Origin: CAKRZE01 sp045617585 | GTDB taxonomy: Bacteria > Bacillota > Clostridia > Oscillospirales > CAG-272 | DNA: 13,054 nucleotides | Assembly (NCBI GenBank): GCA_045617585.1 | Contig: JAZLIW010000139.1 | Location: 1-13,054, forward strand | Reading direction: 5' to 3' | Shown: positions 1 to 6,777 of the stretch, piece by piece | Layout of the letters: each line of letters opens with the position of its first letter | Position numbering within the stretch: the stretch's first letter is position 1 | Made by a program: the position numbers and the translations under genes | The notes under the pieces: generated by a model | Seen by the model: only the letters and a program-made list of their open reading frames with translations | Database searches by the model: none | What the model was told of the DNA's origin: nothing

Positions 1-456
1 TTCCCTTGCGTTGACCGACAGAGAAGCGGTCTTCGCGGAAGCGGAGGTCGATTTTGTCCACGTCGTGCCGCCGTTCTTGGAGTAGGACCACTGGTAGGTA
101 AGGCCCGTGCCGTCTGCCTTGACTGCGAAGATCACGGTGCCGGGGGCGGTCGTGAGATCGGTCGGCTGCGTGGTGAACTTCAGGGTGCTGACGGTCAGGA
201 GCGCGGCGTCAGAAGTTACGGAGTTACCGGCAGCATCGGTGATCGTGCAGCGGTAGAGGTAACCGTTGATCGCTTCCCTTGCGTTGACCGAGTAATTTGC
301 CGTCTTTGCGGAAGAGGCGGTCGGGACGGTCCACGTCTTTCCGCCGTCTTTTGAATAGAACCACTGATAGGAGAGACCCGTGCCTTCCGTTTTCACGGAG
401 AAGGTCACGGTGCCGGGCGCGGTCGTGAGATCGGTAGGCTGGGCGATAATAAACAG
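1..456 (-). repeat. 91-residue (273-bp) tandem Ig-like repeats
   Basis: Within the secreted protein, residues 554-644 (bases 184-456) and 645-705 (bases 1-183, cut by the window edge) are two copies of one unit with an exact 273-bp period. Both carry QPTDLTTAPGT, GTGL.YQW.YSK.GG.TWT, SSAKTA or SASAKTA, and SVNARE. The DNA is also highly similar, with TTCCCTTGCGTTGACCGA present at base 1 and again at 274. Such units usually act as extended stalks or adhesive modules. More copies probably follow outside the window. Confidence 0.9.
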
Positions 457-2115
457 ACCTGATTCTTTGAAGCCGCAAACCACGCAGCGGTGAGTATCAT
501 CAAACGAATGTCCCTTTGCATCACCGGATTCAAACGTTGTGCTTCCCTTTGCTCCGCAGGAGCAGGAAACATAATATACGGAGGGGGAAGTACAGGACGC
601 CTCGGTTTTCAGGTACTCTTCACTTGCGATCTCACGGTCAAACACGTGGATATGCTCGGTTGTTACGATAACTTCGTCCGATCTTGTCTTGCAGCAGGCA
701 AGAGACGCATAAGGGAACTCTTCGTTGACCGCATCGACGGCGATCCTGTATTCTTTGTTTTCGTCGGGAAGCGTGAGCGTTTTTTTCGTACCGCTGAAGA
801 CGGTGCAGTTCAGGGCACCATTTACGTAAACATCGTAATGCTGCGCATTCGACGAGGCGGACCACTCAAGCGAGACCGTCGTTCCGCTCACGTCATTTTT
901 GGTGATTGTCGGGGCGGAAGGAGTGTAGGAGGCAACAAATTGCTCGCTGCTTTGACCGTTTGGCTTGGAAATCCATACCCAGCCCCATATTTCCTGCCCA
1001 AGATCCGAACAGAATCCGGCGCAATAGCCGTAAGTGTTATTCTTCGCAGTGATTTCAATTCTGATTGCGGATAATCTGGCACCCTGATCAATTCTGTAAT
1101 GACCGTTGGAATGCCGATTGGAATAGTCGGTTTCTGTAGTCGGCTTCAATTCTACAAGAGTATACAGACCGCCGTCATTTACCACATTCCAAACTTCTGC
1201 GCAGTTCGGTTCAACCGATACAACAGAAAACGTGCAGGTGTCCTTTTTTCCATCCGGCGTAGTGACCGTCACGGTCGTTTCTCCGGTGCCTTTCGCAGTT
1301 ACAACACCGTTGCTCACGCTTGCAACTGACGGGTTATCCACAGACCAGGTGCACCCATTGAGGGAAACGTTTGCCGCCTGACCGAGAGAAAAATCAAATG
1401 ATTCTCCGATGGGAAGCGTAAGATAAACGGGGGCAATGATTTCCGAAGGCTCTACTTTGTTCGTCGCTCTCGAAATCAGCATCGGCTGACCTTTCCATTT
1501 GCTCCACGGGATCACTTCTTTCGTAACCCTATTGGTATTATTGTAGTTGCATTGAAGTACCATGATCCCGTCGTCCGTAAAGTCATAAAAGATAACGGAG
1601 TGGTAGATCGGGTCACCCTTTGAATCTACTGAGAATGTCTTGACCCTAATATGGTCACCGATAAGGCAGTACTGTCTCAAGTTCGCTTCGTTCCACGTAG
1701 TTTTCTCTACGGTCTTCGTCGCTACCGTTTCACTTTGGTTGGAAATGCTTTCAAACCAAACCGCAAAGTTCGCGAAGCCCGCGCACTGGTACGCTTTGGC
1801 AGTGACCCAATCCGTTCCGCTGATCTGATTGATGGAGATCGTTTTCGTGAATCCCCATACCGAAAGATTCGCCATCTGTACCGTGGTGAGAGAATCGGCG
1901 GAACTGCCGCTCCCGACGTTCGGCGTCCACTTCCCGTCGGAACCCTTCGTCAGGGCTTTCCCGTTCAGTTTGGAGTAGATCAGATCCAGTCTCGACCGAA
2001 CGTACTCGTCTGAACCGACTGCTGCACTTTCCGAGTAAACAAAGGTGCCGATTGATGACAGCAGCAATGCCATCACAAATAATAAAGTCAAAAGAGTTTT
2101 TGCGCTTTTCTTCAT
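1..2115 (-). CDS. Secreted multidomain protein, putative papain/NlpC-like peptidase with Ig-like repeats (3' end outside window)
   Basis: One frame stays open for 705 codons from the ATG at 2115 to the window edge; the stop lies outside. GGGAG at 2125-2129 is a plausible ribosome site. Residues 1-31 form a Sec signal peptide (KK, then a hydrophobic core). Residues about 36-205 contain a QCAGF motif (C111), YHSVIFYDF (H172) and LQCNYNN (N190/N192); this order matches the Cys-His-polar arrangement of papain-fold NlpC/P60, CHAP and amidase_6 domains, so a cell-wall hydrolase or peptidase role is inferred. Residues about 228-300 resemble Big_2 (WSVDNPSVASVSNGVVTAKG). Residues 400-485 resemble fibronectin III. 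Residues 488-549 form a Cys/His-rich module. From residue 554, 91-residue Ig-like repeats begin. No anchor is visible, since the C-terminus is missing. GC is lower than in neighbouring genes, which suggests acquisition or relaxed selection. The reading frame is certain; the enzymatic role is not. Confidence 0.8.
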   Translation of the reverse strand, partial: MKKSAKTLLTLLFVMALLLSSIGTFVYSESAAVGSDEYVRSRLDLIYSKLNGKALTKGSDGKWTPNVGSGSSADSLTTVQMANLSVWGFTKTISINQISGTDWVTAKAYQCAGFANFAVWFESISNQSETVATKTVEKTTWNEANLRQYCLIGDHIRVKTFSVDSKGDPIYHSVIFYDFTDDGIMVLQCNYNNTNRVTKEVIPWSKWKGQPMLISRATNKVEPSEIIAPVYLTLPIGESFDFSLGQAANVSLNGCTWSVDNPSVASVSNGVVTAKGTGETTVTVTTPDGKKDTCTFSVVSVEPNCAEVWNVVNDGGLYTLVELKPTTETDYSNRHSNGHYRIDQGARLSAIRIEITAKNNTYGYCAGFCSDLGQEIWGWVWISKPNGQSSEQFVASYTPSAPTITKNDVSGTTVSLEWSASSNAQHYDVYVNGALNCTVFSGTKKTLTLPDENKEYRIAVDAVNEEFPYASLACCKTRSDEVIVTTEHIHVFDREIASEEYLKTEASCTSPSVYYVSCSCGAKGSTTFESGDAKGHSFDDTHRCVVCGFKESGLFIIAQPTDLTTAPGTVTFSVKTEGTGLSYQWFYSKDGGKTWTVPTASSAKTANYSVNAREAINGYLYRCTITDAAGNSVTSDAALLTVSTLKFTTQPTDLTTAPGTVIFAVKADGTGLTYQWSYSKNGGTTWTKSTSASAKTASLSVNARE
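469..654 (-). other. Cys/His-rich module in the secreted protein (residues 488-549)
   Basis: The segment starts with HIHVF and contains single C508, then CSCG (C518, C520), GH at 535-536, and CVVCG (C544, C547). The alternation of CxC/CxxC pairs with GH resembles a small module seen in large surface proteins of gut Firmicutes, where it sits between Ig-like or leucine-rich domains. Metal binding is possible but inferred only from the residue spacing. Confidence 0.5.
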
Positions 2116-2124
2116 AATTTCCCA

Positions 2125-2129
2125 CTCCC
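2125..2129 (-). promoter_or_regulatory. Ribosome binding site of the secreted protein gene
   Basis: Read on the minus strand this is GGGAG, 9 bases before the ATG at 2115. It supports that start, and the signal peptide follows directly. Confidence 0.55.
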
Positions 2130-2165
2130 GTTCTATTGTTTTTAGCCTTTTGGCCGATTATGAAC

Positions 2166-2199
2166 ATTTTACCATATATATATATATATATATATACAA
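2166..2199 (-). promoter_or_regulatory. Probable promoter of the secreted protein gene, with TA tract in the spacer
   Basis: On the minus strand TGGTAAAAT (bases 2166-2174) is an extended -10 element (TGN plus TAAAAT). The nearest -35-like hexamer is TTGTAT (2194-2199), but the spacer is 22 bases, well above the usual 17, and it consists almost wholly of the TA tract. The implied transcript would start near 2159, giving a leader of about 44 bases. Confidence 0.5.
2174..2196. repeat. TA dinucleotide tract, 23 bases
   Basis: Eleven and a half uninterrupted AT/TA units lie directly upstream of the extended -10 of the minus-strand secreted protein gene. Tracts of this type are prone to slipped-strand length change. 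It is the only long simple repeat in the window. Confidence 0.95.
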
Positions 2200-2214
2200 A
2201 TAGTTAACAATTTG
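2197..2214. promoter_or_regulatory. 18-bp palindrome centred on GTTAAC, possible operator
   Basis: CAAATAGTTAACAATTTG is a perfect dyad except for one A-A pair. It adjoins the TA tract and overlaps the -35-like hexamer of the minus-strand gene, a position where a dimeric regulator could control transcription. No known regulator consensus was recognised. Confidence 0.45.
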
Positions 2215-2356
2215 TGAATGTTATATATGCTGCCGATTTCAAAGTGTCCGGCAAAAAGATCAGAATGATCTTTGACCGTTATGCAGGGAAGGTTTCGGAT
2301 CGCCGTTTCGGAACACGATCGGAAAAAGCGCTTCGTTCCATCGTATCCTTTCACGT

Positions 2357-2386
2357 GATAAGCGTATCCCCTGCCCCGCGCTTATC
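2357..2386. repeat. 8-bp perfect inverted repeat GATAAGCG/CGCTTATC
   Basis: Two 8-base arms flank a 14-base C-rich loop about 150 bases before the dgt start. No T-run follows, so it is not an intrinsic terminator. It may be a protein site or part of a structured leader. Confidence 0.5.
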
Positions 2387-2518
2387 GGTCGACACTTCCT
2401 GCGGGCAGGTCCCGGGCGCGGAAAGCGTCGGAAATTGTAAACAGTTTCTGAACCCGAAAGAAAAAAAGAGGAATCGGGAAGGAAATCGCGTATATTAATG
2501 TATGAACCGAAATAACGA

Positions 2519-2526
2519 GAGAGGAG
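2519..2526 (+). promoter_or_regulatory. Ribosome binding site deciding the GTG start of dgt
   Basis: GAGAGGAG lies 7 bases before the GTG at 2534. The nearby ATG at 2529 is followed one codon later by a stop (ATG ACG TGA) and so cannot start the gene. The GTG is the first usable start. Confidence 0.75.
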
Positions 2527-2533
2527 AAATGAC

Positions 2534-3538
2534 GTGAGCGAATTTCTGCAATGGATGGACCGGCGGGAAAAAGCGTTCTTTTCGCCCTATGCCTGCCTTT
2601 CCTCCGCTACGGCGGGGAGAGACGCGCCGCTGCCGCCCGGGGAGTTCCGCACCGATTTCCAGAGAGACCGGGACCGGATCATCCACTCCAAGGCGTTTCG
2701 GCGGCTGTCGCACAAGACACAGGTCTTCCTGTCGCCCGAGGCGGACCATTACCGGACGCGGCTGACGCACACGCTGGAGGTCACACAGATCGCGCGGACG
2801 ATCGCGCGGGCGCTCCGGCTCAACGAGGACCTCGCGGAAGCGTGCGCGCTCGGGCACGATCTCGGGCACACGCCCTTCGGTCACGCCGGGGAGCGGGTCC
2901 TGCAGCGCTGCTTCGACCCGGGGTTCACCCACTACGCGCAGTCGCTGCGGGTGGTCGAAAAGCTGGAAAAGCTGAATCTGACCGCCGAGGTCCGGGACGG
3001 CATCTACTGCCATACGGTCGGCGGCGCGAAGACCCTCGAAGGGCAGATCATCAAAGAGGCGGACCACATCGCCTATATCAACCACGACATCGACGACGCG
3101 GTGCGCGCCGGGGTCATCGACGCCGAGGACATCCCGCTCGACGTGCGCGCGGTGCTCGGCTTCACCCACGGGGAGCGCATCGACCGCATGGTGACCTCGG
3201 TCATCAAGGCGAGCGAGGGACAGAACGGGATCCGGTGGGAGCCCGAGATCCTGGAATACACCGAATTCCTTCATTCTTTCCTGTACGCCAACGTCTATCA
3301 CAGCCCGATCGCCAAGGGCGAGGAGGTGCGGGCGGAGGCCATGCTGGAACAGCTCTACACGCATTTCGTCTCAAAGCCGGAGGAGCTTCCCGCCGAATAC
3401 CGGGCGGAGCTGGAGACCGAGAGCACGGGCAGGGTCGTTGCCGACTATCTGTCGGGCATGACCGACCGGTACGCGGTCAACACCTTCCGCCGTCTTTTCA
3501 TCCCCGAATCGTGGTCGGGAGAACGGACGGGAGACTGA
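2534..3538 (+). CDS. dgt: Deoxyguanosinetriphosphate triphosphohydrolase (HD superfamily)
   Basis: The 334-residue product is a dGTPase-type HD hydrolase, which cleaves dNTPs to the deoxynucleoside and tripolyphosphate in the cytoplasm and so limits dNTP pools. The family signature is clear: FRRLSHKTQVF (55-65), TRLTHTLEV with H79, HDLGHTPFGH with H108 and D109, and EADHIAYINHDIDD with D177. H79, H108, D109 and D177 are the expected metal ligands. The length is that of the short dGTPase-like class, well below E. coli Dgt at about 500 residues, and a preference for dGTP is not proven by sequence. The start is GTG, supported by its ribosome site. The stop is one base before the dnaG ATG, so the two genes are very probably co-transcribed, an arrangement common in Clostridia. 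Confidence 0.95.
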   Translation: MSEFLQWMDRREKAFFSPYACLSSATAGRDAPLPPGEFRTDFQRDRDRIIHSKAFRRLSHKTQVFLSPEADHYRTRLTHTLEVTQIARTIARALRLNEDLAEACALGHDLGHTPFGHAGERVLQRCFDPGFTHYAQSLRVVEKLEKLNLTAEVRDGIYCHTVGGAKTLEGQIIKEADHIAYINHDIDDAVRAGVIDAEDIPLDVRAVLGFTHGERIDRMVTSVIKASEGQNGIRWEPEILEYTEFLHSFLYANVYHSPIAKGEEVRAEAMLEQLYTHFVSKPEELPAEYRAELETESTGRVVADYLSGMTDRYAVNTFRRLFIPESWSGERTGD

Positions 3539-3539
3539 C

Positions 3540-5294
3540 ATGAAATTCTCCCACGAATTCATCGAAGAGGTCAAGATCCGCACCCCGATCGAGGATCTGA
3601 TCTCGACCTACGTCACCCTGAAGCGTTCTGGCTCGAACCTGACCGGGCTCTGCCCGTTCCACTCCGAGAAAACGCCCTCCTTCTCGGTCTCCGCGGCGAA
3701 CGGCTTCTTCTACTGCTTCGGCTGCGGCGCGGGCGGCGACGCCATCACCTTCACGATGAAGATCGAGAACCTCGACTACCCGTCGGCGATCGAATTCCTC
3801 GCGAAGCGCGCGGGTCTGCCGATCCCGCAGGACCCGCGAGAAGAGGAACAGGGCGTCAAGCGCGCGCGGGTGCTGGAAATGAACGCCATCGCCGCGCGGT
3901 ATTTCCACGATCAGCTGCTGCAAAGCGACGCGGGGCTCTCCTATCTGCGGGAGAAACGCGCCCTGCCGATGTCGCTGATCCGTCACTTCGGACTCGGCTT
4001 TGCCCCCGAGGGCTTCGGGCATCTGACCGATCTGCTCCTCTCGAAGGGCTTTACGGTCGAGGAAATGCGCGCCGCCTTCCTCTGCGGCGTCAGTCAGAAG
4101 ACCGGGCGGCCCTACGACCTCTTCCGCAACCGCGTGATCTTCCCGATCATCGACACGACGGGAGCGGTGATCGCCTTCGGCGGACGGGTCATGGACGATT
4201 CCCTGCCGAAGTACCTCAACTCCTCGGACACGCCCGCCTTCCGCAAGAACCGCAACCTCTTCGCACTCAACTTTGCGAAGAAGCACTGCGCGGAGACGAT
4301 GATCCTGTGCGAGGGATACATGGACGTGATCGCCCTGCACGGCGCCGGCTTTGAAAACGCGGTGGCGACCCTCGGCACCGCGCTGACCTCCGAACAGGCG
4401 CGGATCATGAAGCGCTACACGAAAAAGGTCATCATCACCTACGACGCCGACGAAGCGGGGCAGCGCGCCGCCGACCGCGCCTTCGGCATCCTCGGCGACG
4501 TCGGGCTCGAAACGCGCCTCCTCAAGGTCGAGGGCGCGAAGGATCCCGACGAGTATATCAAAAAGTACGGAAGAGAGCGCTTTCAGGCGCTGCTCAACGG
4601 CAGCCGGACGCGCTTTGACTTCCAGCTGTCGAACGCCCTCTCCAAATTCAACGTCGGGGAGACTGAGGGCAAGCTCAAGGCCGCCGCGCAGCTGACCGAT
4701 CAGATCGCCTCCTATCCCTCCGAGGTCGAGCGGGAGGTCTATATCTCGCGGGCAGCGGAAGCGCTCGGCGTGCCGAAGGAAAGCCTGAAGAACGACGTCA
4801 GCCGCTCCAGGCAGAAGCGCGAAAAGGAACGGGCAAAGGAAGCCGAGCAGAAGATCATCCTCGAGACGCAGGGCTACGGCGACCGGGTCAACCCGGAAAA
4901 GGTCACCTTCCAGCGCGGTGCGCGGACCGAGGAAGCGCTGCTCGGGATCTTCCTGCTCTTCCCCGAGCTGCTCGCCATGACGGAAAAAGAAGAAACGCGC
5001 CTCACGCCGGACGACTTCGTGACCGGGTTCAACCGCCGGGTCTACGAGAAGATGACCGGACTGAAGAAGGAAGGAGCGATCCCTTCCCTCTCCCTCTTTG
5101 CCGGGGACTTCACGCCGGACGAGGTCGGAAGGATCACGAAATACCAGATCGACCGCGAGCGTCTGACCGACAACGGCGAGGACGTCGTGCGGAAGCTCAT
5201 CGACGCGCTGAAGGAAGAAAACGCCAAAAAGAACGCGTCGCTTGAGGAGCTGATCGCCGCCAAGCGGAAAAAGAAAAAAAACGTCGGATCGTAA
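3540..5294 (+). CDS. dnaG: DNA primase
   Basis: DnaG makes the RNA primers for lagging-strand synthesis and acts with the replicative helicase. The 584-residue length fits bacterial primases. The N-terminal CHC2 zinc finger is at 38-62 (C38, H41, C59, C62). The polymerase core carries RNRVIFPIID (196-205) and GRVMDDSLPKYLNS (215-228). The TOPRIM part has the acidic residues E258 (CEGYMD), D302 and D304 (YDADEAG), and DPDEY at 335-339. Residues from about 440 to the end form the poorly conserved helical helicase-binding region, which closes with a lysine-rich tail (KRKKKKN). The ATG at 3540 has GGGAG (3529-3533) inside the end of dgt as its ribosome site, so translation is probably coupled. 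Confidence 0.98.
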   Translation: MKFSHEFIEEVKIRTPIEDLISTYVTLKRSGSNLTGLCPFHSEKTPSFSVSAANGFFYCFGCGAGGDAITFTMKIENLDYPSAIEFLAKRAGLPIPQDPREEEQGVKRARVLEMNAIAARYFHDQLLQSDAGLSYLREKRALPMSLIRHFGLGFAPEGFGHLTDLLLSKGFTVEEMRAAFLCGVSQKTGRPYDLFRNRVIFPIIDTTGAVIAFGGRVMDDSLPKYLNSSDTPAFRKNRNLFALNFAKKHCAETMILCEGYMDVIALHGAGFENAVATLGTALTSEQARIMKRYTKKVIITYDADEAGQRAADRAFGILGDVGLETRLLKVEGAKDPDEYIKKYGRERFQALLNGSRTRFDFQLSNALSKFNVGETEGKLKAAAQLTDQIASYPSEVEREVYISRAAEALGVPKESLKNDVSRSRQKREKERAKEAEQKIILETQGYGDRVNPEKVTFQRGARTEEALLGIFLLFPELLAMTEKEETRLTPDDFVTGFNRRVYEKMTGLKKEGAIPSLSLFAGDFTPDEVGRITKYQIDRERLTDNGEDVVRKLIDALKEENAKKNASLEELIAAKRKKKKNVGS

Positions 5295-5338
5295 GATCCT
5301 TCGCCGGAAAACGTCAATAACCGAAAGGACATAATAAA

Positions 5339-6433
5339 ATGGGAAACGAAAAGAAAGAAATCAAGGATCTTCTGATCGAAAAAGGCAAAGCCAAGGGCAC
5401 CCTCTCCAACAGTGAGATCATGGAAGCGCTGGAGGAAGTCGACTACGATCTCGAACAGATCGAGCGTCTGTACGAAAGCCTTGAGGGCGCCGGGATCGAG
5501 ATCACCGGTTACCTCGACAACTCCGAGTTCCAGGAGATCGAAAATGAGATGGAGCATCTCGAATCCGCCGAGGACATGGAGAAAATGCTCCAGCAGGAGG
5601 GTCTCGCGATCGACGACCCGGTCAGAATGTACCTGAAGGAGATCGGCACCGTGCAGCTGCTCGACGCCGAACGCGAAGCGGAGCTCGCGCAGAGAATGGC
5701 GGAGGGCGACAGGGACGCGAAGGACGAGCTGGTCAAAGCCAACCTCCGTCTGGTCGTCAGCATCGCGAAGCGCTACGTCGGCAAGGGGATGTTCTTCCTC
5801 GACCTCATCCAGGAGGGCAACCTCGGTCTGATGAAAGCGGTCGACAAGTTCGATTACCGCAAGGGCTACAAGTTCTCGACCTACGCGACGTGGTGGATCC
5901 GTCAGGCGATCACCCGTGCGATCGCCGATCAGGCGCGCACCATCCGCATCCCGGTCCACATGGTGGAGACGATCCACAAGGTCTCCCGCGTCCAGCGTCA
6001 GTTCCTGCAGGAGAACGGCAGAGAGCCCACCGCCGCCGAGATCTCCGCGGAGATCAATATGCCCGAGGAAAAGGTGCGCGAGATCATGCGCATCTCGCAG
6101 GACCCCGTCTCCCTCGAAATGCCGATCGGCGAGGAGGAGGACAGCCACCTCGGCGACTTCATCCCCGACGACAACTCCCCCACGCCCGCGGATTCCGCCT
6201 CCTTCACGATGCTGAAGGAGCAGATCGACGAGGTGCTCGCCACCCTGACGACCCGCGAGGCGCAGGTCCTGCGGCTCCGCTTCGGTCTTGACGACGGCAA
6301 GACCCGCACGCTCGAGGAGGTCGGCAAGGTCTTCAACATCACGCGTGAGCGCATCCGTCAGATCGAGGCAAAGGCGCTGCGCAAGCTCCGCCATCCCAGC
6401 CGCTCCAAGCGCCTGAAGGATTATCTCGACTGA
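5339..6433 (+). CDS. rpoD: RNA polymerase primary sigma factor (sigma-70/SigA)
   Basis: This is the housekeeping sigma factor that directs RNA polymerase to -35/-10 promoters. In the 364-residue product, region 1.1 is at about 5-58, region 1.2 at DPVRMYLKEIG (93-103), region 2 spans NLRLVVSIAKRYVGKG through KFSTYATWWIRQAITRAI (135-195), region 3 is at about 207-285, and region 4 has the helix-turn-helix TLEEVGKVFNITRERIRQIE (324-343). The long non-conserved insertion of proteobacterial RpoD is absent, as in Firmicutes. AAAGGA (5324-5329) lies 9 bases before the ATG. The gene starts 44 bases after dnaG and completes the dgt-dnaG-rpoD cluster. The consensus promoter at 6669-6697 fits the specificity expected of this factor. 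Confidence 0.98.
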   Translation: MGNEKKEIKDLLIEKGKAKGTLSNSEIMEALEEVDYDLEQIERLYESLEGAGIEITGYLDNSEFQEIENEMEHLESAEDMEKMLQQEGLAIDDPVRMYLKEIGTVQLLDAEREAELAQRMAEGDRDAKDELVKANLRLVVSIAKRYVGKGMFFLDLIQEGNLGLMKAVDKFDYRKGYKFSTYATWWIRQAITRAIADQARTIRIPVHMVETIHKVSRVQRQFLQENGREPTAAEISAEINMPEEKVREIMRISQDPVSLEMPIGEEEDSHLGDFIPDDNSPTPADSASFTMLKEQIDEVLATLTTREAQVLRLRFGLDDGKTRTLEEVGKVFNITRERIRQIEAKALRKLRHPSRSKRLKDYLD

Positions 6434-6462
6434 TCCCGCGCGCCCGGAGCGCTCCCGAAACG

Positions 6463-6485
6463 TCCGGCGAAAAACCGGATATTTT
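6463..6485 (+). terminator. Weak hairpin after rpoD, possible terminator
   Basis: TCCGG (6463-6467) pairs with CCGGA (6475-6479) around CGAAAAA, and TATTTT follows. The stem is only five pairs and the T-run is short, so termination may be partial. It lies 30 bases past the rpoD stop. A GGAGCGCTCC palindrome (6446-6455) sits just before it. Confidence 0.4.
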
Positions 6486-6668
6486 CGGTGAGATTCATAA
6501 TTTTTTGCGCTTCGTTTTGTGCTGAATCACTTTGTAAATGGGCATTGTTGCCAAACGTACGCGTGAGGCTTTGTCGCTCTTACCCAATCGCGGCGTTCTC
6601 TTTTCCTTCTTTTCCGGAAAGAGGAGGGGAAAACCGGGCGCGCGGCGGGAACGGGACGTAAAAATGCC

Positions 6669-6697
6669 TTGACAGATTGCGTTTTTTGGTGTAAAAT
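6669..6697 (+). promoter_or_regulatory. Strong sigma-A promoter of the lipoprotein gene
   Basis: TTGACA (6669-6674), a 17-base spacer and TAAAAT (6692-6697) give a near-consensus primary-sigma promoter. Transcription would start near 6704. It implies high constitutive expression unless a regulator acts at the dyad in the leader. Confidence 0.85.
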
Positions 6698-6763
6698 AAT
6701 ATGTGGTTAAAGTGTCGGCGAATGTCCGCATTCCGACCGATCCCCATCATTAGTTGAATATTT

Positions 6764-6770
6764 AGGAGGT
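6764..6770 (+). promoter_or_regulatory. Ribosome binding site of the lipoprotein gene
   Basis: AGGAGGT, a full anti-16S match, lies 7 bases before the ATG at 6778. Together with the consensus promoter it suggests an abundant product. Confidence 0.85.
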
Positions 6771-6777
6771 TCCCCGC

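Larger units (their letters stand above)
2116..2533. other. Divergent intergenic region with multiple dyads
   Basis: No convincing gene lies in these 418 bases. Besides the TA tract and the GTTAAC palindrome there are four more inverted repeats: AAAGATCA/TGATCTTT (2255-2262 and 2266-2273), a 9-of-10 match TTTCGGATCG/CGATCGGAAA (2293-2302 and 2316-2325), GATAAGCG/CGCTTATC (2357-2364 and 2379-2386, 14-base loop), and GAAATTGT-AA-ACAGTTTC (2431-2448, one mismatch). The dgt promoter must lie here; a -10-like TATATT at 2491-2496 has no good -35 partner. Confidence 0.6.
6434..6777 (+). other. Intergenic region between rpoD and the lipoprotein gene
   Basis: After the weak hairpin this stretch has no coding frame with a ribosome site. 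A purine/pyrimidine stretch around 6598-6635 (CTTTTCC.GGAAAG arms) could form a loose hairpin. The right-hand part holds the strong promoter and a leader of about 74 bases. In that leader, GTCG..GAATG (6714-6724) can pair with CATTCCGAC (6729-6737), leaving a two-base bulge. Confidence 0.55.

Noticed and set aside
490..1074. Plus-strand open frame of 194 codons inside the secreted protein gene
   Set aside because: The minus strand carries an unbroken 705-codon frame with domain-like sequence and repeats here; the plus frame has no ribosome site or recognisable motif.
1751..2167. Minus-strand frame of 138 codons over the start of the secreted protein gene
   Set aside because: It is out of frame with the signal peptide and peptidase motifs, begins within the predicted promoter region, and lacks a ribosome site.
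2436..2449. Catabolite-response (cre) site TGTAAACAGTTTCT
   Set aside because: It lacks the central CG and the final A of the consensus, and dgt-dnaG-rpoD is not an expected carbon-control target; the dyad is reported instead without a named regulator.
2214..2498. Plus-strand open frame of 94 codons before dgt
   Set aside because: It has a GTG start without ribosome site, an unremarkable composition, no recognised motif, and runs through several inverted repeats.
5042..6394. Antisense open frame of 450 codons opposite rpoD and the end of dnaG
   Set aside because: It crosses two well-defined genes, shows no family motif and has a composition explained by the codon bias of the sense strand.
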